Shown piece by piece: positions 1-10,864 of a stretch of DNA of 64,000 nt. A program made the position numbers and the translations under genes. How positions within the stretch are numbered: the stretch's first letter is position 1; each line of letters starts with the position of its first letter. The DNA is from Stachybotrys elegans. Its lineage: Eukaryota > Ascomycota > Sordariomycetes > Hypocreales > Stachybotryaceae. The DNA is taken from the NCBI GenBank assembly GCA_020746835.1, contig JAGPNK010000010.1:1550001-1614000 (forward strand), in the 5' to 3' direction. The notes beneath the pieces are model-generated. The model had not been told where the DNA came from. It ran no database searches and saw only the letters and a list, made by a program, of their open reading frames with translations.

Positions 1-352
1 CATTATACGTGCACTCAAGAAGCGCAAGTTATAGAAGGAAACAGATTGCCACTTTGACAGAAAAGGCATCGTAAGCCTTAGGTGGGCTTTACCTATAGAT
101 TACATAGAATAATATATATGTATTTTTAAAAAATTATTTTTTCATGGACTACATGTAATGGAAACCGTCAGTCCACTATGAACCGAGTCGTGACGTTGCG
201 GCTACTGGCTTATCGCTAGTTACAGGGGTTCGATTACCAATCCACCTTCTAGACTCAGTCATTACGGCGGATAATCGAGCCCATAGCATCATCGCACGTT
301 TCATCTCTCTTTCCTTCTTCTGTCTCTCGATTCTTACTATTACGCCCTGAAA
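1..352. other. Intergenic, upstream of MFS gene
   Basis: No gene is seen. An AT-rich patch lies at about 110-150. The last 60 bases are pyrimidine-rich, as expected for a fungal promoter and 5' leader of the transporter gene that starts at 353. Confidence 0.5.
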
Positions 353-2220
353 ATGCCATCCGAATCCGTACTAGGAGAGCCCAGCGGTGCCAATGGGAAC
401 AGCCCCGAGATCGACGAGACTTCTCGGCTTCTCCCCCCTTCAACTGATCACGACGTTGAGCATGAAGGCCCCCGGATCAAGCTCAGCCGGTTCCGCGGCA
501 TCGCCTTGGGCATCAGCCTCTGGATCATGATCCTAACCCAGAGTTTGTGCCCCCGATGGCTTCCGCGGCCGCTTCGCTAACCCGCCGCGCCAGCAATCAA
601 CTTCTCGGGCATGAGCATGATCCAGGGCTTCATCGCCCGCGAGCTCGAGGCCGACTTCTCGCCCATGTGGCTCTCGACGTCCTTCTTCATCCCCGTCTCG
701 GCCCTGTCGCCCTTTGTCGGCCGCCTCGCCACCATATTCCCCGCGCGGTCTCTCCTGGTCCCTACCGCGACGCTCACGGCCCTCGGCAGCCTCGTCAGCG
801 CCTTTGCTCCGTCCGCTCACGCCTTCATGGTCGGCAGGGCAGTGTCCGGCGCCGGAAGCGCCGGAATCCTGCCCCTGGTCGTTGTTCTTGTGCTCGAAGT
901 GACGACGGAGAAGAGCCGCGGCATCTTTGTCGGCATGATCAATGCTGGTGCGACGGTTGGCGTCGCCATGGGCGCTTTTTTGTATGGCGCCTTGGTTGAA
1001 CCACTAGGATGGGTAAGCTGCCCTTCAAGCCCCAGTGAGCCTGCTACTAATCGGTGGAGTGAAGCGTCCGTTGTTCTGGATCCAATCTCCCGTCATCCTC
1101 GCTGCTGGTGTTGGCGCATACCTCAGTCTTCCTGCGCCCTCCAAGCCGCGAGACTACAAGTCCACTGCCGTTCGAGACAAGTTGAAGCAGATTGACTATC
1201 TGGGCGCTGCGCTGCTGGTAAGTCATGGCTATTTCAGAATCTCAAACCCGGCCAAGCTAATTCACCCAGGTTACTACCATTGTTCTGTTTCTCTACGGTC
1301 TCGCAGATGTCATCGAAGTCATTCCATTACTGCTGGCCTTGGTATCTCTTGTAGCCTTCATCTTGATTGAGACTCGCTTCGCCACAGACCCCATTATTCC
1401 TCTCAATGTTCTACTTTCTCCGGGCGTCCTCCTCACCTGCTTCAGCCAGCTGGGCGTCATGTCGGCTCGTTGGTCGCTGCTCTTCTACTCACCCATCTTC
1501 ATGTCTGCCGTCCGAGGCGCAGCCCTGTCTACAGCGGGTGCTGTGCTCATCCCAACCAACGTCGGCTTTGGGATTGGCGGCGTCATTGTAGGGTGGCTTC
1601 ACGTCCGCAGAAGCGGTGCTTTCTGGTTGCCCAGCATTGTGGCCTTGGCGATCTTCGCAGCCAGCCTGGCCTTGGTTGCTATGGTTGCGACAGTTGAAGC
1701 CCCCATCTGGTGCTTCGTCGCTCTCTTGTTCGCAAACGGCTTCTCGATCGGTGCCGGCCTCAACTACACCTTGGCTCATCTTCTTCATCTCACCTCTGGC
1801 CGAGACGCACAGTACGTGGCGACAAGCTTGCTGGCTACCTTTCGCATGTTCGCCGGCAGCTTCGGTACCGCCATTGGGGGTGGTGTCTTCTACAGGCTTC
1901 TGCGAGCATTGCTCACCCAGGGCTTTCTTGATTTGGACGGCACAGAAGAACTTAGCCCCGCTCGAAAGAAGCTCATTGCCAAGTTGCTGGTGTCCCATCT
2001 GTATGGCGATAGTAGTGAAGAAGTACACCAAGTCACCGTCCAAGCATATGCCGGGGCCGCAAGAGGTCTGTGGCATGCCGCCGCAATTTTGGCCTTGATC
2101 ATGACTATTCTCCAAGCCATGACTGGCTGGAAAGGTCCTGAACAGGAAGACGCAAATCGGGAGGAGGAGGAAGAGGCGCGACTCAATGCGGCGGAGCACG
2201 ATACGGTTCCAGAAGCATAA
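353..2220 (+). CDS. MFS transporter, vacuolar basic amino acid (Fnx1/Vba) type
   Basis: Four exons fit: 353-542, 594-1012, 1065-1217 and 1270-2220, giving 570 residues in one frame. All introns are 51-52 bp with GT-AG ends, and the first two have CTAAC/CTAAT branch sites. The N-terminus carries an acidic ETSRLLPP stretch, a dileucine-type signal common in vacuolar carriers. The MSMIQGFIARELEADF segment after helix 1 and the GRAVSGAGSAGI segment are typical of the DHA2/Fnx1-Vba branch of the major facilitator superfamily. About 14 hydrophobic segments can be counted, and the C-terminus is a Glu-rich tail. Known members move lysine, histidine or arginine into the vacuole; a drug-export role cannot be excluded. 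It ends tail to tail with the F-box gene, 356 bp away. Confidence 0.85.
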
Positions 2221-2576
2221 GTGTTGCATACCATATCTTATAGACATGTACAATATTTAGCAGATAGAATATCTGGATGGAATCATGTACAGACTTGACA
2301 GAATTGAGGCAGGCACCGGGAAAGAGGAGGTATTCAAAGAGTTTTGTTGTAGCAATACAAAAGAAAGCATTGCATCATTCCAGGCTACGTCGATCCATGC
2401 ACACCTTTATCATTGCAAAAACACTAGCATATAAACATGCTGGTCATGACAGGTAGAAATGATAGGTCCATACATCCTTTCTATCCTTTATCCTATTCCT
2501 TGTTGAAAGTCCTGTCCTTATCCAACCGTCACCAGTTGCTCCAATCGCACCCAAAAACATATTTACTACATCTCCA
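2221..2576. other. Convergent 3' intergenic region
   Basis: This is an AT-rich spacer between the 3' ends of the transporter gene and the F-box gene. It probably holds both polyadenylation regions. No coding potential is seen. Confidence 0.5.
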
Positions 2577-3926
2577 TCATCCCTTGAAGGTGACCCCCTT
2601 GAGAGCAAAACTCCTCGTCAGCTCTTCGACAGCAGCAGGGTTCATACCGTGGGCTTCCACATGTTGTAGGTTGGGAAACAGGTCCTTCCTGACCACTGCG
2701 AGTCTCGACAGTGCCGTGCGGAGCTTTTGCATCGGGGGTCCCTTGGGGCCTTGCTTTATGTGAATGGTACGGATCGATGGTGGCAGCAGCTCCATTAACA
2801 TTGTCGGCTCTGGGTCTCGAAAGGTATGGCGTGAGAATGGGACTATGGCGCCAGTGGCTGTTCTGGCCTGGCGGTTGTGGTAGGGATCAGGGTGTATTAC
2901 GACACAGCGTGTGTCGACGGACAAGTGCTGTAGTTTGTCCAGCTCTACGAGGCTATCCATGACCCAATCATAATCACAAGTTATGCCGGCGCCCGTGTTG
3001 TCCAGGTCAAGATCCAGGGAGAGCACGCGGAGTCTCTTGGAGTGAAGTGTCAACCCAACCTGTGCTTGGTTGGGAGAGAACTGCTCGTAACCTACCAGCA
3101 TACCGCCCGCATCATACTCAAAGATCTCGAGGTGAGGGCAGGCCTCGAGGATGTTGATGAGCGAGGGGCTGCTGATGGAGCTGTGCTGCAGGACGAGCGT
3201 TGTGAGGTTGAGCGGATGGGAGAAATTGCCGCACGAGGTAACGGCGTGACAGAGCATGCTGTCAAGACGGGGCATCAGAGCGGCCAGAGGAGCGACGCCC
3301 TCCATGTAGATGCCGTACTCGGAGTCGCCATGGCTGATGTTGAGCTCTCTGAGGCGTGGCATGGGCTGCATGAGAGAGGCAAAGATGTAGCCCCAATAGA
3401 CGGTGGCGTCGATGGTTTCGACATTGGTGCACAGGCTCATCATCAGGTCGATGGGGATGTTGGCCTCGAAGTTCTCATCGACCTGCAGCTCGACCTGGAG
3501 GAAGGTCTGGGTGTCGAAGTCGTCGAGAATGCCGACATAGTCCTGGGCCTTTTGCCTGCGGTAGGCGAGGACCTCGGCGAACTCATTTCGGACGACGCTG
3601 GGCCTGATGTCGGAGAAGAGGGTCCAGGTATCGTTGCGCAGATGGCGGACGTGGCGGGCAAGGTCTCGGTTCTGGATAAAGGTGCGGAGGAGCAGCCACC
3701 AGCGCGAGCACATGGGATAGTGGTACAGGTGCGGCGTGGCGATGGCGTTGAGCGTGCGAGAGGTGAGGCAGAGGTTAGCGAGGGCGGTGGAGCACTCGGG
3801 CCCGTTGCTGGGATTGGTGTAGCATTGCGGGCATGTGTTGATGTCGTAGGGGCGATGCAAGGGACAGCAGCGGAGGCACAAGGCCTCGACGATGCTCTCG
3901 AGTGGGAGCTCAAGGAAGGATGGCAT
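2577..3926 (-). CDS. F-box/leucine-rich-repeat-like protein, copy 1
   Basis: Single exon, 449 residues, starting at the ATG at 3926. The ORF stays open upstream, but that translation is low-complexity Ser/Pro. The N-terminus MPSFLELPLESIVEALC reads like the first helix of an F-box. It is followed by a Cys-containing insert (C17, C20, C21, then a CPQC) before the second half of the motif, LANLCLTSRTLNAIATPHLY. The rest has irregular leucine-rich segments such as NLTTLVLQHSSI and LRVLSLDLDLD, consistent with a substrate-binding solenoid. F-box proteins usually tether targets to SCF ubiquitin ligases through Skp1; that role is inferred. It is a clear paralogue of the protein at 12163-13539, with matching N-terminus, HLSxDxRCxV segment and LLPxSIR motif. 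Confidence 0.75.
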   Translation of the reverse strand: MPSFLELPLESIVEALCLRCCPLHRPYDINTCPQCYTNPSNGPECSTALANLCLTSRTLNAIATPHLYHYPMCSRWWLLLRTFIQNRDLARHVRHLRNDTWTLFSDIRPSVVRNEFAEVLAYRRQKAQDYVGILDDFDTQTFLQVELQVDENFEANIPIDLMMSLCTNVETIDATVYWGYIFASLMQPMPRLRELNISHGDSEYGIYMEGVAPLAALMPRLDSMLCHAVTSCGNFSHPLNLTTLVLQHSSISSPSLINILEACPHLEIFEYDAGGMLVGYEQFSPNQAQVGLTLHSKRLRVLSLDLDLDNTGAGITCDYDWVMDSLVELDKLQHLSVDTRCVVIHPDPYHNRQARTATGAIVPFSRHTFRDPEPTMLMELLPPSIRTIHIKQGPKGPPMQKLRTALSRLAVVRKDLFPNLQHVEAHGMNPAAVEELTRSFALKGVTFKG

Positions 3927-4095
3927 GGTTGGGGGGGCTGAGGGGATGCGGGGGCGGGGGCGAAGCGGTGAGGGACAATGGGAACGGAACGACGAGCGGA
4001 GGGTAGCGAGCGAGCTTGCCGGGTTCAATCGTGACGGGCCATGGCCCTGGCTGATGGGCCGCGATGAAGGGAGGCGTAGCAGTCGATGTGGCGAT

Positions 4096-4120
4096 GGGAG
4101 GGAGGGAGGGAGGGAGGGAG
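4096..4120. repeat. (GGGA)n microsatellite in F-box leader
   Basis: About six GGGA units on the + strand, so TCCC on the strand sense to the F-box gene. The tract lies about 170 bp upstream of its ATG. Confidence 0.85.
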
Positions 4121-6457
4121 AGGAGAGGATGGAGCAGGAAGGTGAGGATGGGGAGGATGGGAGAGTGGGAGAGGCCGAGCGGGGGAAGCTGGATGATGGT
4201 GTAAGACAAGAGATAGATAAAATACAAATAAAAATAACGATAAAAAGCAAGCAAAGAGGTGAAAATGGAAATGATAGGATGGAATAGGGCGAGGCGCGAA
4301 TGGGACGCACGGGCGGACAGAAAAGGACCTGTGGCGCTGACAGGCGACGATGATGGCAACCATCCTTGTCGAGCTACTGCATGCTGCGGCAGGGAAGATA
4401 GGATGGGAGGCTGTGATTGGCATGCTGGCAGAATTTCATGTCGGTCTCGTTCTCTCTAACCATGCATTTCCTACATTGTAACAACAAGCAATACCAGAGT
4501 ACAAGGGACAGGGCGAGTTGGATAGAGAGAGACGGGCGCGTCGATGATAGCCTCAGACAAAGCAAAGCCCCCAAGCAGCGCGACGGCAGCGCGACGATGG
4601 GCAAAGAGGAGAGCGGGAAGAGGAGGGGGGGTTCGGCTCTCGGCCGGAGGCGAAGCGGACTTCCGGATCGTGCAAAAAAAGGGCGACGGCGTGAGCCAAG
4701 AAAAGAAGACGGTTCCATCGGATTGTATTCCCTTGTTTAGAGCAGAGCACACACACATCTCGATACCCCGGACTTGTCGGAGATTCTCCCAGGCCGGCAG
4801 TGTTTTTCGGCCTTTGCTGGACAGTGTATGTACAGTTCCACCTCGCGCCCCGAGCAGCACACTACCTGACGTTAGCAATGTTTATTTAAAGGTCTGCCAC
4901 GGACCGCTGGCCTCCTCGCGCCTTTTCGGATCTGTCACCCTCTGAAACACGACTGCGTGGCACCCTCTTTTCGTTTTACTAGCTTTGCATGCTTGCAGCG
5001 ACGCGCGCAGATCTAATTCCCATGCGCCGTCTCGCCTCGATCCCAGCCCCTTGGGCACACGCCCTCCTCCTCCTCCTCCTCCCCCTCCTACCCGCCCCCC
5101 TCCGTCCACCTGCTCGGCCATTGCTTAAATTGGTTGGCTCGCTGCCGCCATGTGAAAAATGACACCATGAACCCAGCTGGCTCATGGGATGGCGAACGGG
5201 TCGGGTCGAGAGTGATGGATAGATAACCCCCATCGTGACCATCATCGTCGCCCGTGATCCCATTGTGTTTCTCCGCCACGCCCATTCCCCTCTTCTTTGT
5301 GTTCAACCATGTCATTCCCTTTCTTTTCCTTCTTCTCCCCTTCACTGCTCGTACATCAACAACGCCCATTGGCTCGCCGAGCTTCTCGGCCAGGCTCCTT
5401 CGTTTCCGCTATCTAGTCGAGCAAGGGACCCCCTCCCCTCCCGTTGTGTCCCTGCAAATACAGGTGGGCTTCCCTGCCCTGTATTCCCCTACCCTTCCTT
5501 TTTTCTCCCTCTTCTGTTTTTGTCCACTTTACCGCCGTCGAGGCGCGCAAAGCAAGGCATCAGACTCTTCATCTGATGGGTCGCCTGCCCTCGCCAAGAA
5601 ACAATAGTCTTAATAGTGATCCTTATTTCATCTTAGACAGACAACAGTCTCTACATCTCTATCACAGCGCAAAACACAGCACCCTGGGTCCACGAACCCC
5701 CGCTGAGACCAGGCAATACAGCACAATCCCCATAACAGCTGCTACTATTGGATACCCCGGTAAGCAAGCCTGGGAGGGAGAGAGAAGGAACAGTCAGAAA
5801 GGCGGGATTAAAAAAAAAATAATACCAAAGCTAATAAAGAGGCCAAATCAGAGGGTTACACAAATCTCGTGGCGCTGGGCATGATTGGCTTCCCCGGCGG
5901 ACAATCATGTTTAGCGACCCTCTTGTTATTAACAATTGCGCCCCATTGCATCACTGCTTGCGCTTCACTTCATCTGCTTTCTGTTCTTCTCTTTCTTCCT
6001 GTTCCTTGCTTCTGTTTCCCCTTTTTCTCCTCCTCCTTCTTCCCTGTTTCCACTTGATTCCCACCCTTTTCCTTTTCCCGCTTCCACCCCGAAGACAATC
6101 TCTCCTCCTCCTCCTCCTCCTCTCCCCCAGGCGCTTGCTTTCCTTGCCCAGCCACCATCCCGGTCGACCCGATATTGCCTGATACAGGAGGCCAAGGACA
6201 CGCATCATCCCACCACATCAGTACGGGCAAGGTCTAGACTCGGGTTTCTCCAGGTCTTAGTGTGTTGTCCGTCTACGGCACAGCTCGTTCTCACCCTCAC
6301 CGACCCAGCGAGGCACAAAAAAAAAAAAAGAGGGCTCAAGCTAGCAGAGAAAAGATACGAGGAAACACGAGTGACCAGCCAAGCGCGCAGGTCAGGCTGT
6401 CTTTCTTGCTTTCTTCTTCTCTTGGCTCCTTTTCCTTGCTCAACTTCCCTTACCCGG

Positions 6458-6480
6458 CCCTCCCTCCCTCCCTCCCTCCC
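6458..6480. repeat. (CCCT)n microsatellite directly before start codon
   Basis: Nearly six CCCT units end 7 bases before the ATG at 6488. It mirrors the TCCC tract in the leader of the divergent F-box gene. Confidence 0.85.
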
Positions 6481-6487
6481 ACACCAC

Positions 6488-7561
6488 ATGGATTCACCTC
6501 GACGAAGTCTCCGTTCCGGCAGGACGGTAACCAACACTTCTTCTCGCCGAGGAGCAGGGACCAGGAATCGGCCTCGTGCAGCCGCCGCCGCCGCCGCCCA
6601 AGCCTTTATAGACACGGCTATGCACGAGGGCAATCCAGACATCACCACCATCAACAGCGCGTCATCACCCGCCGCCGTCGCTGCCATTACGGCTGCCGTC
6701 CGCTTGGATCGGGGCGGCACAACTCTTTCTCCTGTCGGCCAGCAGCACAACTCCGACTCCGACTCCGACTCCGACTCGGCGAGGGACGTCCAGGAACTCT
6801 GCCTGCTGCAGCAGCAGCTCATTCACCACACGACCGCCGCTGGGCCGCCTCGGCTCCCCGCGCTGTGCGAGACCCTCGCCGACGTGACGCCGCGGCTGCT
6901 GTACATCTCCAGCCGCATCATCGAGCGCACGCAGCGCCCGAGCAGCGCCCACCATCAGCAGCCCTCGCCCACCACGTCGGCAGCCTCGTCGGATCACCTG
7001 GCCGCCGGCGACGACGACGAGGGCATTGACATCATCACGGTTCTTCTGCTCATCGCCGCCTACGGGCGCCTCTACGACCTCTTCCACCACGTTTGCCAGG
7101 TGCTGCGCAGGCACCTGAGTCGCTATTACGCCTCGGGCAATGCGCCCCGGACCCCTGCGCCTGACGATTTAGGGGGAGGGAGAGGAGGCGGAGGCGGAGG
7201 GCCGCAGTTTGTCGTTGTCGCCGAGTTCATGATGCCTCTGCTGATGCGCCTGGAGCGCGGGCAGGAGCACCTCATGGCCGCCGTCAACATCGAGCTCATG
7301 GCGCAGTCGTCTAGCAGCGATGGCAGCAGCCGCAGCCCCTCGCCCAGCCCCTCAGACGTGTCCATGGAGATGGAGGGCGTGGAGGGGACCGGGCCGAGGC
7401 CCGCGGTGGCCAAGGCTGGTGGCGCCGGCGCGGACAGCAGCGCTCCGTCTCTCGTCCACGGTGCCATGCTGCTGCTCGAGGCGCTCGAGGCCAGACACGA
7501 CTCCTTGTGCGCCCAGGTGGCTACAGTAAAGCGGATAGCTGAAGGTCTAGGCGATACATGA
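6488..7561 (+). CDS. Possible transcriptional regulator with AflR-like C-terminal half, no Zn cluster
   Basis: Single exon, 357 residues from the first in-frame ATG. The N-terminus is basic (SPRRSLRSGR) with an Ala run and a run of DS repeats. The middle has IDIITVLLLIAAYGRLYDLF, then a helical segment around FVVVAEFMMPLLMRLERG, and a last helix around LLLEALEARHDSL. This order resembles the C-terminal part of many fungal Zn2Cys6 regulators, including the aflatoxin-regulator family. No CxxCxxxxxxC zinc cluster is present in this ORF or upstream in frame. It could be a DNA-binding-less co-regulator, or a gene whose first exon I failed to find. Codon use is very GC-rich. The assignment rests on pattern resemblance only. 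Confidence 0.5.
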   Translation: MDSPRRSLRSGRTVTNTSSRRGAGTRNRPRAAAAAAAQAFIDTAMHEGNPDITTINSASSPAAVAAITAAVRLDRGGTTLSPVGQQHNSDSDSDSDSARDVQELCLLQQQLIHHTTAAGPPRLPALCETLADVTPRLLYISSRIIERTQRPSSAHHQQPSPTTSAASSDHLAAGDDDEGIDIITVLLLIAAYGRLYDLFHHVCQVLRRHLSRYYASGNAPRTPAPDDLGGGRGGGGGGPQFVVVAEFMMPLLMRLERGQEHLMAAVNIELMAQSSSSDGSSRSPSPSPSDVSMEMEGVEGTGPRPAVAKAGGAGADSSAPSLVHGAMLLLEALEARHDSLCAQVATVKRIAEGLGDT

Positions 7562-9516
7562 CGTAAAACATTGGCCCAAACCACCTTGTCCCATTTGGTG
7601 ATGCACCCTCTGTTATCTTACTGGGGCCAAGTGAATGGTCCTTTGGTAGCCCTGGCACCGTATTGTCGTATCATGCATCACCCAGAGCTTCTTTCTCCCA
7701 GCCCACCCCTGAGGCCCAAGACGTTCTAGCCGGGGAGGGGAAGGCGTGCCCAGCAGGGGGAGAATTGCACCAGCTCTTATTCCGGTTGATTTATTATTAT
7801 CTGCGTACCATGTCCCGGTCCCAAGTGTCCTTCCAGATAGCCGATACCCGAAGGCAGCCGACCTGTCATTGCTAGTCTGTTCTGTTGGATAATTACCCTT
7901 GCGTTATTGGGGCGTCGATGAGGCTCGAGGAAAGGGTGGAAGAGGGGTTCGAAAGACCTCCCGTCCTGTCCCACTGTGTGGCTTAGAACCCCGACTAAGG
8001 TGGCGGCAAACAGGCTTGCCCAGTGACCATGTCTTAATCGTCCTGGCTCCCGTCCATCCCCGGGCTAGGGGGGGCGGCGCGGGATGCGTCTGCAAGGGTG
8101 GCTGCCAGTGTCCAGACTATTGTTACGGCCAAGATGCCCTTCGTTTAATAGGGCTCCATGGAGCATCTTTTCTGCTTGAGACCTACTCCGTATAATACCC
8201 ACTGGATTACTGATGTGTATGGGGATCTGCACTACATCATGGCGCCGAGAGCTGGGAGCTAGCCAGGGGAATGGCACCGCCATGCCTACAGTATGCACAT
8301 GCACATGGCTGACAGGCCAAGCCGCCAAACTGTCGGGAGGGCATGTCTGGCGCGGGCGCTAGATAGAGGTAGGATCTCTCGCTTCCACGGTATGTAGAAG
8401 AGCCTGCGACATGTATCCTGCCTCATGTTTGGGCCACGTGAAGCCATGCATATCCTCCTGCTTCCCAAAGCCGAAGAGCGAGCAGACAAGCAAGCAAGCA
8501 GGCAAGCAAGTCTCTCGCGCGTGTGGCGCCCGTGGATCCAACGTTGGACTGCGCCAACGCCCGAAAACCCGCACACGCCCCCATGCTCTCCGCCTCCGTC
8601 CTGGGCCCAGGCTGTGGTGGGCAAGGTTACCAGGTTTGGCCAGCGGTGTCAGCCATCTGCTTTGCCCCTGTGGTCCGCTGGCCTGGCTCGTCCTTGAGAA
8701 AACGTGTCGCCTCTCAACCCCAGGTTTTCTGCCAACCCCCCTGATGATAACCCGACGATGTCGGAGCATATTTCTGTCCCTGGCGCCGCTGCGCCGGTCC
8801 GGTTACGGATACTACACGGGCATGGTGCAGAAGCGTGCGGCAGTCCTATCGTCTTCATCTCGCCGCTCTAACAGAACGCGGGAACAAGACAGAAGACAAA
8901 ACCTCCCTCACAGCCATACCGGAAAAGCCACGTAGACCCTAGCCCTTGTTTTCGTTCCCCTTTTGACCAGCTAATTGATATTCACTGCTCCCCTTCACCC
9001 CAGCAACTCCACCATTGCATACACATCTGTCCTGCACGCCAGATCCTTCCCGGCGCCCAGGCCAGACGCTAGACTCACTGCGTTGCTGCATTAATCCCGG
9101 GACGTTGGGCTCTGCCGTTATCGTTAACCTGTACTACGTAACAAGTCTCGAATGCCCTGCAAACCGCTTCCCTTAAAAGACATATTTGGCGATTGGGCGC
9201 TATACACGAGAGAAGCAGGGTTGGAACAACGTAATAAGAATCTCCCGATATAACGATGCGAGACGCAAACCCCGGTCGCTGCATTCCTTGCTCAGCCCTC
9301 TCTGATATCGTCAACCAAGGTTAACCGTGTTGAATAATCCATTGTGCTAAATACAGTCTAGTGCTCGAATCCCAAATATCCGTCTAAAGTGCGCCCGCAA
9401 AGCCAAGATGTGTACATGATTTACAACACTGGTGGTGTACAAGTCTCCTCGATCCTCCCCGCCCCGGCCCCCTTCCATGTGTTCTGGTGTTGTTTTCTGT
9501 GAACCCGGAAAACTGA
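7562..9516. other. Intergenic region
   Basis: Short ORFs occur on both strands, but none looks like a protein family and none dominates. A short (CAAG)n run lies at about 8486-8510. No RNA gene was recognised. Confidence 0.5.
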
Positions 9517-9699
9517 TCATCGGTGCCGACGCCTCCTCCGTTCAAAGCCATCGCTGTGGTAGCTGCAGGCGTATGGCAGATAGTCTAGCCGACCGCTGTA
9601 GTAGGACGCGCACTCCGGGTACCGACGGCAGCGAGGGACTCTGACAATTGGCCCGACATTGCAGCCGCAAGTGTAGACGGCGTGGACGAGCTCGCACAT
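9517..9699 (-). CDS. Small cysteine-rich protein
   Basis: Sixty residues from the ATG at 9699; an in-frame stop lies 27 bases upstream of that ATG. The protein begins MCELVHAVYTCGC and has further Cys in RCRRYPEC and YACSYH, ending in a run of Arg (RRRRR). The MCxxxxxxYxCGC opening is common in short ascomycete proteins of unknown function, where the Cys and His residues look like metal ligands. No signal peptide is visible, so it is probably intracellular. It may be a zinc-binding peptide; nothing in the context shows a role. Confidence 0.5.
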   Translation of the reverse strand: MCELVHAVYTCGCNVGPIVRVPRCRRYPECASYYSGRLDYLPYACSYHSDGFERRRRRHR

Positions 9700-10864
9700 G
9701 TCGAGGACCTTGTCGGTGGTGTCCTATGAGTCGGGTGTGCTCTGTTCTTGCGTATTCTGCTTGGTGGCCTTGTAGCCGGCTTGTATAGTAATGTCGAGAT
9801 AGATGGATAGCAGACAGACAATTGATCGAGATGAAATCTTTGAGACGCCTTGATGGAGAGAGAAGTGTGGTTTGTGTGCTTCTAACACCAACAACATGAG
9901 CGCGTTGTAGCCCAATTTATATGAAGAGCGTTGACTAGCATCGCCAGTCTGCAATGGAGCAATCTTCAACATCCGAATGACTACAGGCATCATTCGCTAC
10001 ACTTTTCCGCTGAAGACCATATATTCGACCTCCAAAAGGTCTTCACCAAACGGTCATGCCGTGGCTAAGTTGCGTACACTTCCGACCAACATTCCCCTCC
10101 GAGCAACTTGTGCGACCTAGCCAACATTCTTCAACAATGAACTGCTCCACCAGAACCGGCCTCTTGGGTCCGTCCCTGCACCGAAGTCTAGGTAGAATGG
10201 ACGGAGTGCCCTTTTCTGCAGGAACTTGGGTCATTGATTGGTCTTTGCAGGGTTCGTTGGAGGCGGTCGCCAACTTGGCGGCCCAAGGCATACCGAGCAG
10301 CGCACAGGGCTTAGATGGGTCATCTATTGCCCGGCGAGCCAACGGACATGTGTCTAAGGCCTTCTGGAAGAACTAATGAGAGTATCGATTTGCATATAGG
10401 CTCTCTTTCCATGTTGTACGGTGTGATGCCTCGGTACTGCCGGCATGAGTGACGCAGTCTGGATGGCCGGATATGTGGCCTCCTATCCACCTATATGCCT
10501 GTGTCCTCACGTGCCATCCTACCACTGACCGACCAAGTAGATTTTGGCCTGTGAGTAATTTGCTAGTTCTGAGTCTGCAGACGAGGAAGAAAAACGGCTG
10601 CCTTGGTATAGGCAAGGAAGACTGTCGATGGCGTGGCCGTGTGCGTGCATCAGCAGGCACATATGATGGCTGCATGGACGGACGACGGAATAATCAGAAC
10701 GGAATGACGCATGGTTGGGAAATCATGTAGTATCGCAATATTCTTTGGTCGTATTCCGAGCCCTTCCGCTGCGGTTGTCACAGAAACAGACAGGAGAGAA
10801 CATCAATTGGCTACATTCATCGACGCAACATATGCGTTTCGGCCTGGGCCGCCAAACTAAGCGT
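9700..10864. other. Intergenic region
   Basis: ORFs of about 100 codons overlap on opposite strands near 10043-10376, which suggests chance. No family resemblance or RNA gene was seen. Confidence 0.45.

Larger units (their letters stand above)
3927..6487. other. Long divergent promoter region, pyrimidine-rich on both gene-sense strands
   Basis: This 2.5 kb stretch separates the divergent F-box and regulator-like genes. The strand sense to each gene is rich in C and T, with CTC, TTC and TCCC runs near 4096-4120, 5060-5100, 6100-6125 and 6458-6480. In the frame of the downstream gene there is no stop from about 5936 to 6487, but there is also no ATG, and the translation is Ser/Pro/Phe low complexity. 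It is therefore read as 5' leader, not protein. A 5'-UTR intron is possible and was not resolved. Confidence 0.5.

Noticed and set aside
180..245. tRNA-like string GGGGTTCGATTACC
   Set aside because: The flanks do not form a T stem or an acceptor stem, and no matching D and anticodon arms are found.
1489..2253. 254-codon ORF on the minus strand
   Set aside because: It is antisense to the MFS transporter's last exon and has no domain.
3042..3941. 299-codon ORF on the + strand
   Set aside because: It lies antisense within the F-box gene, and its translation is Gly/Asp/Val-rich, a mirror of the GC-rich gene.
5936..6487. N-terminal extension of the regulator-like gene
   Set aside because: The frame is open but contains no ATG, and the translation is Ser/Pro/Phe-rich low complexity, as expected from a C/T-rich leader.
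10043..10376. Overlapping ORFs of about 100 codons on both strands
   Set aside because: Neither shows family likeness; mutual overlap on opposite strands points to chance.
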